Position numbers and translations under genes: made by a program. A DNA stretch of 64,000 nt from Bettongia penicillata ogilbyi (Eukaryota > Chordata > Mammalia > Diprotodontia > Potoroidae), in the NCBI GenBank assembly GCA_023548195.1, contig JAJHZJ010000252.1:4476841-4540840 (forward strand), read 5' to 3'. This document shows, in pieces, positions 51,710-63,319 of the stretch; positions within the stretch are counted from its first letter, which is position 1, and each line of letters begins with the position of its first letter. The notes beneath the pieces are model-generated. The model searched no databases and was not told where the DNA came from. It saw nothing but the letters and a program-made list of their open reading frames with translations.

Positions 51710-54700
51710 AACCATCCTGGTGGTCATTTCTTATAGTGCAATGTTATTCCATCGCAATCACGTACCACTTATATGGCATTTCATATACCAATATCATATG
51801 TCATATATCATATACCAATTGTTCAATCATTCTGCAATTGACGGGCATCCCTTCAATTTCCAGTCCTCTGCCCCCAGAAAGAGAACCACTTTAAATATTT
51901 TTGCTCACAGATATTTTTCTTTTTTTTAAATCTCTTTGGGACACAGACCTAGTAGTGGTATTGTCGGGTCAAAGGATATACAGAGTTTGATAGCCCTTTG
52001 GGCATTTTTCTGAATCGCTCTTCAGAATGGTTAGGCCAGTTCACAACCCTACCAGTAGTCCATCAGTGTAGCTATTTTTTCACTTCCCTTGCACCATTTA
52101 TCATTTTTTTTTCTGTCCTATTACCCAATCTGGTTGATGTGAGGTGATGCTTCAGAGTTGTTTTAATTTGCCTTTCTCTAGTCAGTAATAATTTAGAGAA
52201 TTTTTTTCCTATCACAATTGATAATTCTGATTTCTTCTTATGAAAACTGTCTATTCATATCCTTTGACCATTTATCAACTGAGGAATGGCTCTTTTTTTA
52301 TAAATTTGGCTCAGTTTCCTGTATATTTGAGAAATGAAGAATTTATCAGAGAAATATTATCACAAACATTTTCCCCCAGTTTCTCACTTTAGTCCTATTT
52401 TAGCTACACTGGTTATCTTTGTGTAAAAGCTTTCTAATTTCATGTAATCAAAATTATCCATTTTATTTCCCATGATCTTCTCTATCTCTCATTTGGTCAT
52501 AAACTCTTCTTTACCCATAGATAGGACACATAAATGTTTCCATACTCCACCTTTATGTCTAAATCATTTACTCATTGTGACTTCATTTTAGTTTACAGTG
52601 TGAACTGTTGGTCCGTGCCTAATTTCTGCCCAACTACTTTTAGTTTTTTCCTGGAAATTTTGTCAAATAATAAGTTCTTGTTCCCAAAGCTTGGATCTTT
52701 GGGTTCATCGAACACTAGATTACTAGATGAACCCTAGATTACTATGGCTATTTATTGCTGTGTATTATGTACCCAATCTATACTGCTAATCCACCACTAT
52801 ATTTCTTAGCGAGCATCAGCCTGTTTGGTTGATTGCCATTTTGCAATACAATTTGCAATCTGGAAATACTAGACTACCTTCCTGAATTTTTTTTTCCCCA
52901 TTGAATTACTTGATATTCTTACACTTTTGTTTTTTCAGATGAATTTTGCTACTATTTTTCTAGCTCTATAAAGTGATTCTTTGGTAGTTTGATTGGCATG
53001 GCATTGAATAAATGAACTAACTTAGGTAAAATTTTAGTTTTATTATATTGGCTTAGCCTACATATGAGCAATTAACATTTTTCTAATTGTTTAGATCTGT
53101 CTATATTTGTATGAGAAGTTTTTTGTAATTGTGTTAATACAATCCCTAGACTTCTCTTGGCAGATAGACTCACAAGTATTTTAAATTGTCTGTAGTTATT
53201 TTAAATAAAATTTCTCTTTCTATCTTTTCTTGCTGGGTTTTGTTGGTAGTATATAGAAATGCTGATGATTTCTGTGGGTTTATTTTATATACTGAAACTT
53301 TGCTAAAATTGTCAATTGTTTCAACTAGTGTTTTGGCTGATTCTTTGGGGCTTTCTAAATATACCATCATATCATCTGCCAATAGTTTCATTTCCTCATT
53401 GCTCATTTTCTTGTTTTATTGCTAGTAGTTAGACTTTCTAATACAATATTGAATAATAGTGGTGATAATGGAGATCTTTGCCTCATGCTTGATCTTACTG
53501 GGAAGGCTTCTAGTTTATTCCCATTACAGAGAATGCTTTTCCTGGTTTTAGATAGTACTTATCATTTTAAGAAAGGCTCCCTTTATTTTGATACTTTCTA
53601 ATGTTTTTAATAGGAATGGATGCTGTATTTTGTCAAAAGTTTTTTCTGTATCTGTTGTATTTGTTGTTTTTCTAATTCATATGTTCAATTATGCTTATGA
53701 TTTTCCTAGTACTGAACCAGCCCTGCTTTCCTGGTATAAAACCCATCTCATCATAGTGTGTGATCTTTGTGATATATTGTTGTAATTTCTCTGTTAGTAT
53801 TTTATTTAACACTTTGGCATCAGTATTTAGTAGGAGAATTGGTTTATAGTTTTTTTTTTCCTCTGCTTTTTTTCCCCCTTGTTTAAGTATCAAAATTGTG
53901 TCATAGCAGGAATTTGATAGGAATCCTTCTTTACCTATCTTTTTCAAATAGTTCAAATAGTATTGGAATTAATTGCTCCTTAAGTTTGGTAAAATTGATT
54001 TATAAATGCATCTGGTCCTGGGGATTTTTTTTAAGGAGATAGATCATTTGTAGCTCATTCAATTTTTTATTCTAAGACAAGGATATCTAAATACATTTTG
54101 AGGGGTTAACAATCACTTTAATCAAGCAGAGGTATCAGAGAAAAACAAAATTTCAGAGAAATAAAAAATCAACAGACAGCACTTCCAAATTGCTTGGCCA
54201 TTAACATACATTAATCTTGACCAGAGAGAGAAACATCAACATCTGGGTTTTCAAAATCAAAGGGATCCTTAGAGACTTCCCAGAGTCTTGTCTGGCACAC
54301 AAAGCTTCTTCCAAAAACTAAGCCCCCAATATCTAAATATTTTATTTTCCCTTCTGTTAATCTGACCAATTTATATTTTTGTAAATACTCATCCATTTCA
54401 TTTAGACTGTCAGTTTTACAGCATATAATTGGGTAAAATAAATGATAATGACTGGTTTAATTTCATCTTCATTGGTGGTTCATTCACCTTTTTCATTTAT
54501 GATACTAGCATTTTGGTTTTCTTTTTTTAAAAATCAAATTAACCCATGGTTTATTTGTTTTATTGTGGTTGTTGTTTTATAAAACTAGCTTTTGGTTCTA
54601 TTTAGTGGTTTAATTTTTTTAACTTTCACTTTTATTACTCACTCTCTCCTTTGATTTTCAGGATTTCCCTTCTGGTTTTTAATTGGAGATTTTTAATTTG

Positions 54701-55397
54701 TTATTTTTCTACTTTTTTTTCCCCTTAGTTGCATGCCCAATTAATTCATTGATCTGTTCTTTCTCTCTTTTATTGATGTATGCATTTAGAGATATATATT
54801 TTAGCCCTAAAAGTGCTGCTTTGACTAGATCTCACAACTTTTGATATAGTGTCTTTTTGTTCTCATTATCTTTAATGAAATTATTGATTGTTTCTGTAAT
54901 TTGTTCTTTGACAAATCTATTATTTATGGTTAGATTACTTACTTTCCAAATAATTTTTAGACTATGCTTCCATGGCCTTTTATTGAAATTAATTTTTTGC
55001 ATTATGGTCTGAAAAGGGTGCATTTAACATTTTTGATTTTCTGCATTTGTTTGTGAAGTTTCTATACCCTAATATATAGTCAGTTTTTGTGAAGGTGCCA
55101 TGTACAATTGAGAAAAGGTATATTCCTTTCAATTCCCATTCAGTTTTCTCCAGAGGTCTATTACATCTAACTTTTCTAAGATTCTATCCATCTCCTTAAC
55201 TTCTTTCTTATTTTATGATTAGATATATCTAGTTCTGAGAGAGTAAAGTTGAGATCTCTTACTATTAAAGTTTTATAGTATATTTCCTCTTTTAATTCAT
55301 TTAGCTTTTTCTTTAATAATTTGGATGCTACATCATTTTGTACATATATGTTTAGTATTGCTATTACTTCATTGTCCATAGTATCTTTTTTAACCAA
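51710..55397 (-). pseudogene. L1 ORF2 pseudogene (endonuclease plus reverse transcriptase)
   Basis: ORF2 protein nicks DNA and copies L1 RNA. Recognisable pieces on the minus strand: 55397-55176 (EVIAILNIYVQNDVASKLLK, then RDLNFTLSELDISNHKIRKK, the endonuclease GDFN-like region), 55023-54832 (MHPFQTIMQKINFNKRPWKH, linker) and 53956-53672. The last reads YKPILLLNTDAKVLNKILTE, then HYDEMGFIPGKQGWFSTRKI (RT core with the GFIPG motif). 53406-53170 reads MKLLADDMMVYLESP, with LADD as the catalytic RT box (usually FADD), and YKINPQKSSAFLY. The C-terminal part at 51710-52330 has many stops. An insertion at 54094 further breaks the RT N-terminal side. Confidence 0.93.
54094..54328 (-). mobile_element. 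235-bp LTR-like insertion in L1 with 11-bp flanking duplication
   Basis: Flanked by atatctaaata at 54083-54093 and 54329-54339, an exact repeat. L1 ORF2 sequence continues on both sides. Contents match parts of 41425-41942 (ggggttaacaatcactttaa, tcagagaaa, gaccagagagagaaacatca). The ends are cattttgaggggtta and aagccccca. It has LTR-like features (attaaa on the minus strand), but an 11-bp duplication is longer than usual for LTR elements. Confidence 0.8.
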
Positions 55398-55763
55398 ATA
55401 TAGGTTCCCTGATTTAGGTCTATTCTTGCTTTTGCTCTGTATAAAATAATGACTGCTACTTCTGCCTTTTTCAATGCAGTTATAGCATAATAGATTCTGC
55501 TGCAGTCCCTTATTTTAACCATATGTGTCCGTCTCCCTCTCTGTTACATGTATGTTTCTTGTAAACACTATGTTGTTGGATTCTGGTTTCTAATCTGTTC
55601 TGCTATCATTTTATGGGTGAATTTCTCTCATTCACATTCACAGTCATGATTTCTAACTGTGCATTCCCTCCATCCTATTTTTTTCTGGTAATCCTTCTCT
55701 ACTTTTACCCTGTTGCTCCTCAAATGTCTGTTTTGCTTCTGACCACTATTTTCCTTTATTCAC

Positions 55764-55824
55764 TCCTCCCTTTTATCACACACACATATATACATACACA
55801 TACACACACGCACACACACATACT
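55764..55824. repeat. (AC)n/(ATAC)n microsatellite in the L1 inter-ORF region
   Basis: Imperfect acacacat repeats, comparable in place to the tract in the HAL1-like element at 28990-29075. Confidence 0.85.
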
Positions 55825-55885
55825 CCTTTCTCTTCACCCCTTCCCTCCTATTTCCTTGTTGTGTAAGACAGATTTCTATACCTAA

Positions 55886-56224
55886 TTTAAACTCAAACAA
55901 AGAACAAGTGAGACTTGGACAGGAGCCTATTATTAGCCAATCAGTGAGAGCCAGAGTGATTTGGGTTTAAAGGCAGAGCTAAGTAGCTCCATTTGAATCC
56001 CAATGAGCTTCATCAAAGTCTGGTTTTTTAGACTACATTTCAAGAAATCATAAATGAAAAGTACATGAGAAGCTTCATTTCCCCCTTATTTATTCTAGCA
56101 TTGTGTTCCCCCTCCCCACCCCCCAAAAAAAAACAACTGGGACAATTAACTCTTTTGTTTCATATGGAAGGGATCAGCTTATCCTGGGAGGAACATCATA
56201 TACTTTGGAGGTGAAACCAGGTGG
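55886..56224. other. No gene; unclassified
   Basis: Includes caatcagtgagagccagagt and gggtttaaaggcagagctaa near 55940, which has an LTR-like look but no supporting partner. C and A homopolymers lie at 56110-56135. Confidence 0.4.
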
Positions 56225-56905
56225 AGAGGCAGATGGAGAATGAATATACTTTTAGTTGTGGACTAGTCCAATCATTCTGGAGACCATTTTGAAACTATGC
56301 CCAAAGGAGCATAAAACTGGGCATTTTGTTTGACTCAGCAATACTTCTAAGAAGGCTAAATCACATTCTCTCCCCACAAAAAAAAAAAAAAATCATACGT
56401 ACAGAAACAGTTATAGCAGCTCTTTTTGAGGTGGCACTGGAAATTGAGGGAATATCCATCAGTTGGGGAATGGCTGAACAAGTTGTGGCATATGAATGTG
56501 ATGGAATACTATTGTACTTTAAGAAGTGATAAAAGGAATGGTTTCAGAAAAATCTGGAAAAGCTTGTATGAAATAATGCAAAGTGCAGTGACCGGAACTA
56601 GGAGAATAATTTATGAAGCAATAGCAAAATTGTAAAAATGACCAACCACTATTTCAAAAGGCTTATAAATGAACCATGCTGTCCCCTCCAGATAGAGAGA
56701 TGATGGAATCAGAGCATAGTTTGAAGTCTATAGTCTTCTCTTTCTTTTTTAGAAAAATTTGTGAACACGACTAATGTAGGAATTTATTTTGTAAGACTGT
56801 GAATATTTATAATTTCTTTTCTTGCTTACTAAACGAATAGGGGAGGGAACAGTGAGTATTCAGATTTGAAAATAAAATCAAATTGAATTTAAAAAAAGAA
56901 AAAAA
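56225..56905 (+). mobile_element. L1 3' end (ORF2 C-terminus plus 3' UTR), sense
   Basis: The ORF2 frame at 56426-56635 reads EYPSVGEWLNKLWHMNVMEY, then YCTLRSDKRNGFRKIWKSLY and EIMQSAVTGTRRI. Upstream, attctggagaccattttgaa and actatgcccaaaggagcat match 15975-16010. A 3' UTR and A-rich end follow near 56885-56905. 5'-truncated and frame-broken near the A run at 56380-56393. Confidence 0.9.
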
Positions 56906-57494
56906 TTTGATGTTCTCAAGATGTTGTATAAGAGGTTCTTAATCAGCTGGACAATGATACAACTGAAACTTTGAGGTCCCCTCCAATTTCAATCTTCTGT
57001 AGGGCAATGTTAAGCAAAGTCCAGTTGCGTTTATTCTGCCTTCTTCATAGGGTTGCTTTGAGGAAAGTGATACTTAAATGTCATCAATTACCCAATTTTG
57101 CATTCATCACTGACCTGAGAATTGGAGGAAGGGAGAGTAAGAACAGAGTACAGCATGTGACAATCTGCCTGCCTGACAATGAGATAGAAAGATTACATTT
57201 CAAATATTTGAGTTTTCCAAGATTTAGAGAATGAGATAGAGACAGAAAGATGGACAGAGACACCAAGACAGCTCTGCATCCTAAATATTCCCTTCAAAAT
57301 TAGGACTTCTTCCAATGCTTTCAGAGCTCCTTAATTATGAGAATAGTTTTCCCTTTCATGAATTATTTTTGGCCCATTTCTTTTCCATGGGGTGTCTCTA
57401 CAAAATTATTAGTAGAATACAAAGAGAAGAGGTTGCTAGGGTCAGAGATTCAAGCAGCCCTCCTTCTTCTACTTCTCTCTGTCTCTCCTTTTTT
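56906..57494. other. No gene or recognised repeat
   Basis: Unclassified. The ORF at 56971-57234 has no similarity that I recognise. Confidence 0.45.
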
Positions 57495-57600
57495 TCCTTT
57501 GTTGCATGCCCAATTCATTGAGCTGCTCCTTTTCTTTTTTTATTGATGTATGATTTATATATTATATATTTATTACCCCTAAAAATGCTCCCCTTAGAGT
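57495..57600 (-). mobile_element. Short L1 ORF2 fragment, antisense
   Basis: tttgttgcatgcccaattca, ttgagctgctccttttcttt, attgatgtatgatttatata and cccctaaaaatgctcccctt match the complement seen at 54724-54825. Confidence 0.85.
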
Positions 57601-57785
57601 TCACTCTCTCTGTCTCTGTCTCTGTCTGTCTGTCTCTCTCTCTGTCTTTCTCTGTCTCTGTCTGTTTCTCTCCCTCCTTTCTCTCTCCTTTCTCCCTCTT
57701 TCCTTCCCTCCCTCCATTGATCCCTCCCTTTCTTCCTCCTTGTGCCTTATTCCCTTCTTCTCCACACCCTTTCTCCTCACTAAAG
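57601..57785. repeat. (TCTG)n/(TC)n pyrimidine-rich tract
   Basis: ctctgtctctgtctctgtct is followed by cctccctttctt-type repeats. It directly follows the L1 fragment. Confidence 0.9.
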
Positions 57786-58364
57786 CAAAGTCTGTGAGTT
57801 TGTCTTTTTAATATGTTGATAACTATATTTCAATATAATGGGGGGTTTCTTTTGTAATCTTTTTATCTTACATTATGCATTTAAAATCATTATTCAAAAA
57901 GGGGTCCATAGGCTTAACCAGACTCAAAAAGTGGGGGGAGTGAAGAGTTAAGAGTCTTTGCTTTCAAATAAGTACTTAGGAAGTCTATTATGGAGAGAAG
58001 AGAAACTCCAGCGGTTAAAGAGTCTGTTTCCTTTATATGCTATCCAGTATAGGGTTCCAAAGTGTCCCAATATTTATTAACAATGAAAATGATGAATAAA
58101 AACAGACATTAAATAAGAATAAGAATTCTTCATTATTCTGTGGGCTTGTCTAGGTAACACAGGGTGGTAACATGAACACAAACAATCTAGCAAATGCACT
58201 TTCAGTAAAATATTTTCTTAAGAAACTCCATGAGTTTACATAGACCTTCCTTGAAAAACTGATTCAAATTTTCTTGTTCTAGTAAGTAAATGTCAGGGAT
58301 GAACATGGTATGGGACAATATACTTTGTGGGCATGATGGAAAGTGTAATGGACTAGAAAAGAGT
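57786..58364. other. No gene or recognised repeat
   Basis: Unclassified. A few G and A runs near 57839 and 57899. Confidence 0.45.
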
Positions 58365-58618
58365 CTGAAGACCTAGGTGGCTCCATTTTCCAGTGGTTGG
58401 ACCTACAGTCAGAAACACCTGAGTTGAAATTCTACCTTAGACAATTCACTTACTAGCTGTGCAGCCCTAAGTCACTGAACCAATCTTGTGCTCCATAGAA
58501 TGGGGAGATAATAATGTTTACCCCTCAGGATTGCTGTGAGGGTAAAATCAGATAGTGTATGTAAGGCGCTTTTGCAAATCTTAAAGCTCTATAGAAATGC
58601 TAGTCATTATAAATTGTA
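58365..58618 (+). mobile_element. MIR/MON1-type SINE, sense
   Basis: ggctccattttccagtggtt, cctacagtcagaaacacctg, acttactagctgtgcagccc, ctcaggattgctgtgagggt and cgcttttgcaaatcttaaag. Confidence 0.8.
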
Positions 58619-58780
58619 CTCTCTGTCTTTGCCCCAGTTCCTTCACTACCCAACCTTGGGATCTTCCAATAGAATATCATCTCCTTTAAATCAAGGGCTG
58701 TGTTCTGTTTTGTCTTTGCATCCACAGAGCCTTGTACCTAGTGACTAAAAAATGTTTCTTATAAAGGATTGGACCTTGGA
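58619..58780 (+). mobile_element. L2/MIR3-like 3' terminus, sense
   Basis: ctcctttaaatcaagggctg, tgttctgttttgtctttgca and gagccttgtacctagtgact. Confidence 0.65.
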
Positions 58781-58938
58781 CAGGTCATTTAATGTCCCAG
58801 TTTCCTCACCTGTAGTGAGAAAAAGCATGGAAATAGGAGTGATGAGTGTTAGGGTTGTTATAGTGATGATGACTTCTACTCTGTACTTCAAAGGATTTTT
58901 ATGAGGATCACAGAAGATAATGAATGTGAGGAAAGAAG
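58781..58938 (+). mobile_element. MIR SINE, sense, partial
   Basis: gaccttggacaggtcattta, cccagtttcctcacctgtag, gtgttagggttgttatagtg and tacttcaaaggatttttatg. Confidence 0.7.
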
Positions 58939-59215
58939 GTTGTCATTGCTGTGTTTGTCCTTTGTTTTGGAAGAGGACCATGACATCAGAGAAATGACAA
59001 CATGACTTGAATTTGACTTTGTTGTGAGTGAGGGTGGGCTGTGCAGGGTCACCAGCCTCACTTCTCCTCCTGAGCCATCTGGGTCCAGTGACCAGATATT
59101 CATCAGGATGAGTGGAGAAGGTCCAGGATGCAATGAGAGACCTTGACCTTTTAGGCTAAGACCTTTTCAGGTACTCACTTAAAGTGAGGTAATGCCCATT
59201 CAGTGAGAGAGCTTT
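58939..59215 (-). mobile_element. RTE-tailed repeat, antisense (array family, single-copy tail)
   Basis: gctgtgtttgtcctttgttt, ggaagaggaccatgacatca, gagggtgggctgtgcagggt, caccagcctcacttctcctc, gagccatctgggtccagtga and gaaggtccaggatgcaatga, extending to cactcttaa-like cagtgagag near 59208. It gives the ancestral state of the 89-bp unit. Confidence 0.85.
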
Positions 59216-59655
59216 ATCAAAAACAAACAGACTTAAAGAGAAGAAAGTACAGAATTTTTATCTGAAGGTGAAGTCAGATTGAAATCAATGCTTGGTGATT
59301 ACCGGTACATAATAATAAATTTATCCAGACCTATACCACTTACCTTCCACCTTGTCTGAATTAAGATATTTAAATGACTACTGTTTAATCAAATGTTGAG
59401 TTACTCATGCCAATTCTCCAATCATTCTCATTCGCTATGGTTATAGTGGCTCAGTTACAGCATCAACAAACCCAGAAACAAGCCTAAATTAATAGATGAC
59501 ATAGCTGAAAATATTTTAGATGAAATGAAAGAGCGTACACCAAAATTTCAAGAACATTTGATGGATCTCAAATTACTGACAGTTAAGCCATTCTTTCAGT
59601 TTTCCTCAGATAAGTCCCTGTTATACAACCTAGGTTTCCCTGGTACAGCTTCCTT
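59216..59655. other. No gene or recognised repeat
   Basis: Unclassified. The start of the ORF at 59525-59863 has no known similarity and its end lies in SINE sequence. Confidence 0.45.
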
Positions 59656-59732
59656 CCTTTGGAAGGAAGGAATGAAAGGAGGAAAGGAAGGAGGGAGGAG
59701 AGAAAGGAGGTATGAAGGACAGAAGGAAACAA
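59656..59732. repeat. (GGAA)n-rich tract
   Basis: ggaaggaaggaatgaaagga and ggaaaggaaggagggaggag, adjacent to the end of the following SINE. Confidence 0.9.
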
Positions 59733-59985
59733 GCTTTTATATACCAGGCACTGTGCTAAGTGCTTTACAAATATCTCATTTGACCCTCAGAACAATCCTG
59801 GGAGACAGGAGTTATTATTATCTCCATTTCAAAGTTAAGGTAACTGAGGCAGACAGAGGTTAAGTGACTTTCCCAGGGTCAATTAACTATGAAGTGTCTG
59901 AGGCCACTTTTGAATTCAGATCTTTCCGATTCCAGGCTCAATCTTCTATCTATCCACTGTACCACTTAACTGCAAATTCAAAAAC
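59733..59985 (-). mobile_element. MON1/MIR-type SINE, antisense, nearly complete
   Basis: ttttatataccaggcactgt, gctaagtgctttacaaatat, ctcatttgaccctcagaaca, ggtaactgaggcagacagag, gttaagtgactttcccaggg and tttgaattcagatctttccg. Confidence 0.93.
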
Positions 59986-60084
59986 TGCTGGAAGAGTTTA
60001 AGGAACATGCAAAATGCTTGACATACATGACTTTACTTGATTATGGAGAATATTGTAGCTAGGTTAAGTACAAGGTGCTTGTGT
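59986..60084. other. No recognised feature
   Basis: Short spacer. Confidence 0.4.
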
Positions 60085-60295
60085 GACGAAAAGTAAAGAT
60101 ATCACTACTCCCATTTTATAGACAAAATACTGAGGACAAGAGGGGTTTGCCTGATTCACTCTAGTTACATAAAGAGTACTAGCTAGAGGCAGAGGTTCCC
60201 TGCCAAATCTATGTTTATGATAAAAGACTGGTCTCTTCTTACTCCAAATCCAGGGCTCTTGATGTTATGCCATATTGCCTCCCAACTACATCCAC
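60085..60295 (-). mobile_element. MIR SINE, antisense
   Basis: ctcccattttatagacaaaa, tactgaggacaagaggggtt, cattctagtt-like actctagttacataaagagt, actccaaatccagggctctt and gatgttatgccatattgcct. Confidence 0.75.
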
Positions 60296-60309
60296 CTCCT
60301 TCATTTTTA

Positions 60310-61298
60310 CTTTTCTAATCATATGTAATCTAGCTTCCAAACTCATTGGAGGACTGGAACTGTTATCTCCAAAGTACCCAGTCATCTCTTAATCACCAGA
60401 TCCAATAGCCTTTTCTCAGACCTCGTCCTCCCCAGCCTCACTGAAGCATTTGTCCCTGTTGACCACCCTGTCTCCTTGGATATGTCCTTCTCTTTCCATT
60501 TTTGTGACAGTTCCCTCTCCTTCCTATCTGAATGTCCTTTCACTTTCCTTGGCTGGATTATTGTCCATATCACACCTCTTAACTGTGCATGTACTCCCAA
60601 AACTCTGCCATAGGTCCTCCTCTCTTTCCTTTCTGTATTCTCTCTCTTGATGACCTGTTCAATTACCGTCTCTACACAGGTCATTCCCAGATATATTGAT
60701 CCAGCCTCTGTCTCTCTCCTGGGCACTCCAGTCATGATCCACCCATAAGTCACTTCAAACTAGATGTCTCTATAGGCATCTCACATCCAATATGCCCAAA
60801 ACAACACTCATTTTTCCCCCAAAACACACTCAAAAATGTCCTATTTAGGCTGAAGATACCACCACCCTCCTAATCCCTCAGACTAATGACTTTAGAACCG
60901 TCTTTAACTCCTCATTCTCCTTTACTCTACAAATTAAATCATTTGACAAGTCCCATAGATTCTACCTTCACAACACCTATCAAATTCACCCCCAGTTCTC
61001 CACTCAAAAGCCACCACCCTAGTTCAGATCATCATTGCCTCTCATCTGGGCTGCTGCAATATGATCATAATTGGTTTTCCTCCCTCAAATCTCTTCCCTC
61101 TCCAATCCAGAAAGTGATCCTAAAGTATCATGCTATCCATCTTACTCCCCTGCTCAATAAATTCCAGTGACTCCTTATTACCTCTGTAATTAATAGAAAC
61201 TCCACTGTTTGGCACTTTACCAGCCTTATTATACATTATTCCGGTCATACTCTTGAAGTCTGAAAAACTGGCCTTCCTCTTATTGCTTACAGAGGGGC

Positions 61299-61382
<84 letters not shown>

Positions 61383-61755
61383 TGAGGATGACATTCCATC
61401 TTCCATGTCTGAACTTTTGCAAAGGTTTTCTCCCCAAGTCTATCATGCACTCCTTACTCACCTCTCCTGTTTTGAATACTTCAAGGGCTAAGGTCAAACA
61501 CTACTTCTTGTCTGAGATCCATCCTGATCCTCCTGCTGTTGCTAGGATCTCTTCCAACATTCCATTGCATTTATTTCGCATGTTATTACACATCTATATG
61601 CTTTATTGCTTGATGGGATGCAAGGTCCTTGAGCTCAAGGATTATTTCCCTTTTGTCTTTGGACTCCCCCTTTCTTCCCCAAGCCCACCACCAGCTACCA
61701 CAGCCCCTATTACCTAGTAGGCACTAAATAAAATGCCCACTGATGAATGACCTAG
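60310..61755 (+). mobile_element. L2 LINE, sense, RT region to 3' terminus
   Basis: Long, highly decayed L2 in sense orientation. It shows RT-derived words (ctgttgaccaccctgtctcc, caattaccgtctctacacag, aactagatgtctctataggc, caatatgcccaaaacaacac, cctaatccctcagactaatg). Downstream are the 3' markers gatcctaaagtatcatgcta, cctgctcaataaattccagt, ctgtttggcactttaccagc, acactacttcttgtctgaga and gtccttgagctcaaggatta. It ends aggcactaaataaaatgccc. It is interrupted by (GA)n at 61298-61380. No usable ORF. Confidence 0.85.
61298..61380. repeat. (GA)n microsatellite inside L2
   Basis: About 40 GA units with one interruption. L2 text resumes with cctgaggatgacattccatc. Confidence 0.98.
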
Positions 61756-62135
61756 AAATGGGCAGTTTTGCCAACACTTGAAACTTGGACATTTCAGACC
61801 AGCCTGCAGAAAACTTCGTGCAGAGCCACAAGTCTATCTCCTGTCTTCCCTGCTCCAGTCAAAGTCACTCACAGCATAGTTAGACAGTGGATGGGAAGGT
61901 GGGTGTCTGATTACTACACATTTCCCTCCAGTTACAAAATTCCCTAACTGGAACTTCAACTCACAAATGTTCAGCGCCTTGATTCAGATCAACTGTACCA
62001 AAATTTGCATATTATTATATGCAATTAAATTACTTAGATCAACCTTGCTGATAAATTTTCAAGATCTACCGACCTTTCCATACATGTAAACCTATCACTA
62101 ACTTTGAATCTCTCACAGACTCTCTCTGATTCATT
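61756..62135. other. No recognised feature
   Basis: Unclassified. Confidence 0.45.
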
Positions 62136-62398
62136 TATATATGTAGGAATGTGTGTGTATAGTATATATGTGTATAATATGTATATATGTATAATATATA
62201 TGTGTCTATATAAAGTTCATGTGTGTATATGATGTACATATAAGTATATTTGTTTATAACGTATGTGTATGCATATAATGTATGGGGGTATATATAATGT
62301 ATATGTGTATATAATGTATCTATGTATATAATATATATGTATATAGTGTTTGCATATAATATATATGCAAATATATAATATGTACATATGATGTATAT
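62136..62398. repeat. TATATG/TATAATG-rich satellite-like tract
   Basis: About 260 bp of imperfect tatataatgtatatgtg units with drifting period. Directly followed by a LINE fragment. Confidence 0.9.
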
Positions 62399-62715
62399 TT
62401 TGGCCTAATAATTAACACCAAGAAAACACAGGTGCTCCATCAGCTATGTGTAGAACCATTGGTTACAGCAGATGGAGAAGTTTTAAACACTGTGTTTAAG
62501 TTCACTTGCCTTGGTAGTATACTTTCCAGGGATGTACAATAAGGTTGATGCACGAGTTGCCAGAGCTAGCTCAGTGTTCAAGAGGCTCCGAAGATAATTT
62601 TGGGAGAGAAGAGGTATTAGACTGACTATCAAACTGAAGGTGTACGGAGTCATTGTGCTGACTTCATTTTTGTATGTATTTTGTCCTCTTTGAGAATGAA
62701 GGACAAAACCCTTAT
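62399..62715 (+). pseudogene. RTE-like LINE reverse transcriptase fragment with SINE-type tail
   Basis: The frame from 62399 reads FGLIINTKKTQVLHQ, VEPLVTADGEVLNTVF and FTCLGSILSRDVQ, then a stop. After a frame change it reads KVDARVARASSVFKRLRR and RGIRLTIKLKVYGVIVLTSF. These are the segments after the YxDD box in non-LTR reverse transcriptases of the RTE type. The fragment is followed directly by ttttgtcctctttgagaatg and aaggacaaaa, the same tail that ends the SINEs at 33678 and 17520. This points to the LINE that mobilised that SINE family. The LINE clade is not settled. Confidence 0.75.
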
Positions 62716-62804
62716 GCATGTATATGTGAGAATGCAATATTATATATCCTTGTACAGATAATACATGCAAATATATTCACATACGTATTTATGAACACAT
62801 TACA

Positions 62805-63055
62805 GCTCATTCTGCAGAGAGTGCTAAGTCTGGAACCAGAAACTCTAACCTCAAATGCTATCTCAGATACTTGTTACCTGTGACCGTGGGCAAGCCAGTA
62901 AATCTCTCTTGGGTTGCATGTCCATATCTCTAAAATGGGTACGACAATAGCAACCCTACCTCCCAAGGTTGTTATGGGGATTAAATGAGATGATACTTGT
63001 AAAGTACTTTGTGAACCTTAACGTTGTGAATATTATTTTTATTAATGGTGACTGG
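62805..63055 (+). mobile_element. MIR/MON1-type SINE, sense
   Basis: gcagagagtgctaagtctgg, cctgtgaccgtgggcaagcc, tatctctaaaatgggtacga, cctcccaaggttgttatggg and gtactttgtgaaccttaacg. Confidence 0.88.
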
Positions 63056-63319
63056 TGACGATGATAAAACTAACCTCACCTCTTGGATCATAGCCCAAAA
63101 ATAAATAAGTAAAGAACCTCCAACACAAACCTCCAAACACAAACCCACAAGACTTGGGGTCCTGGTAGCTTTGTTCCTGGGAGAGACCCCTCAGTGCTTC
63201 ATTACTAGTATGCCCTTGTTTTAGGTAGGCTTCTTACTAGATTGGGGGTCTAGGGTTTGGGCCCATAGCACCTTAAAAAGAATCGGAGGGGCTGGGATGG
63301 GGAGACAGGACTGCTAATG
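63056..63319. other. No recognised feature
   Basis: Unclassified. Confidence 0.4.

Larger units (their letters stand above)
51255..55885 (-). mobile_element. 4.6 kb L1 with 3' UTR, ORF2 and inter-ORF region, antisense
   Basis: From left to right this is the complement of the L1 3' UTR (51255-51700), the ORF2 C-terminus (51710-52330), the RT domain (53170-54080), the endonuclease (54800-55430) and the sequence between ORF1 and ORF2 (55500-55885, with an (AC)n tract). It is truncated before ORF1. A 235-bp element is inserted at 54094-54328. This is the longest L1 in the window. Its divergence and stops show it is inactive. Confidence 0.95.

Noticed and set aside
61120..61717. 125- and 154-codon ORFs with RERERE or SLSLSL stretches
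   Set aside because: They bridge a (GA)n microsatellite within a dead L2. No protein family matches the flanks as a gene.
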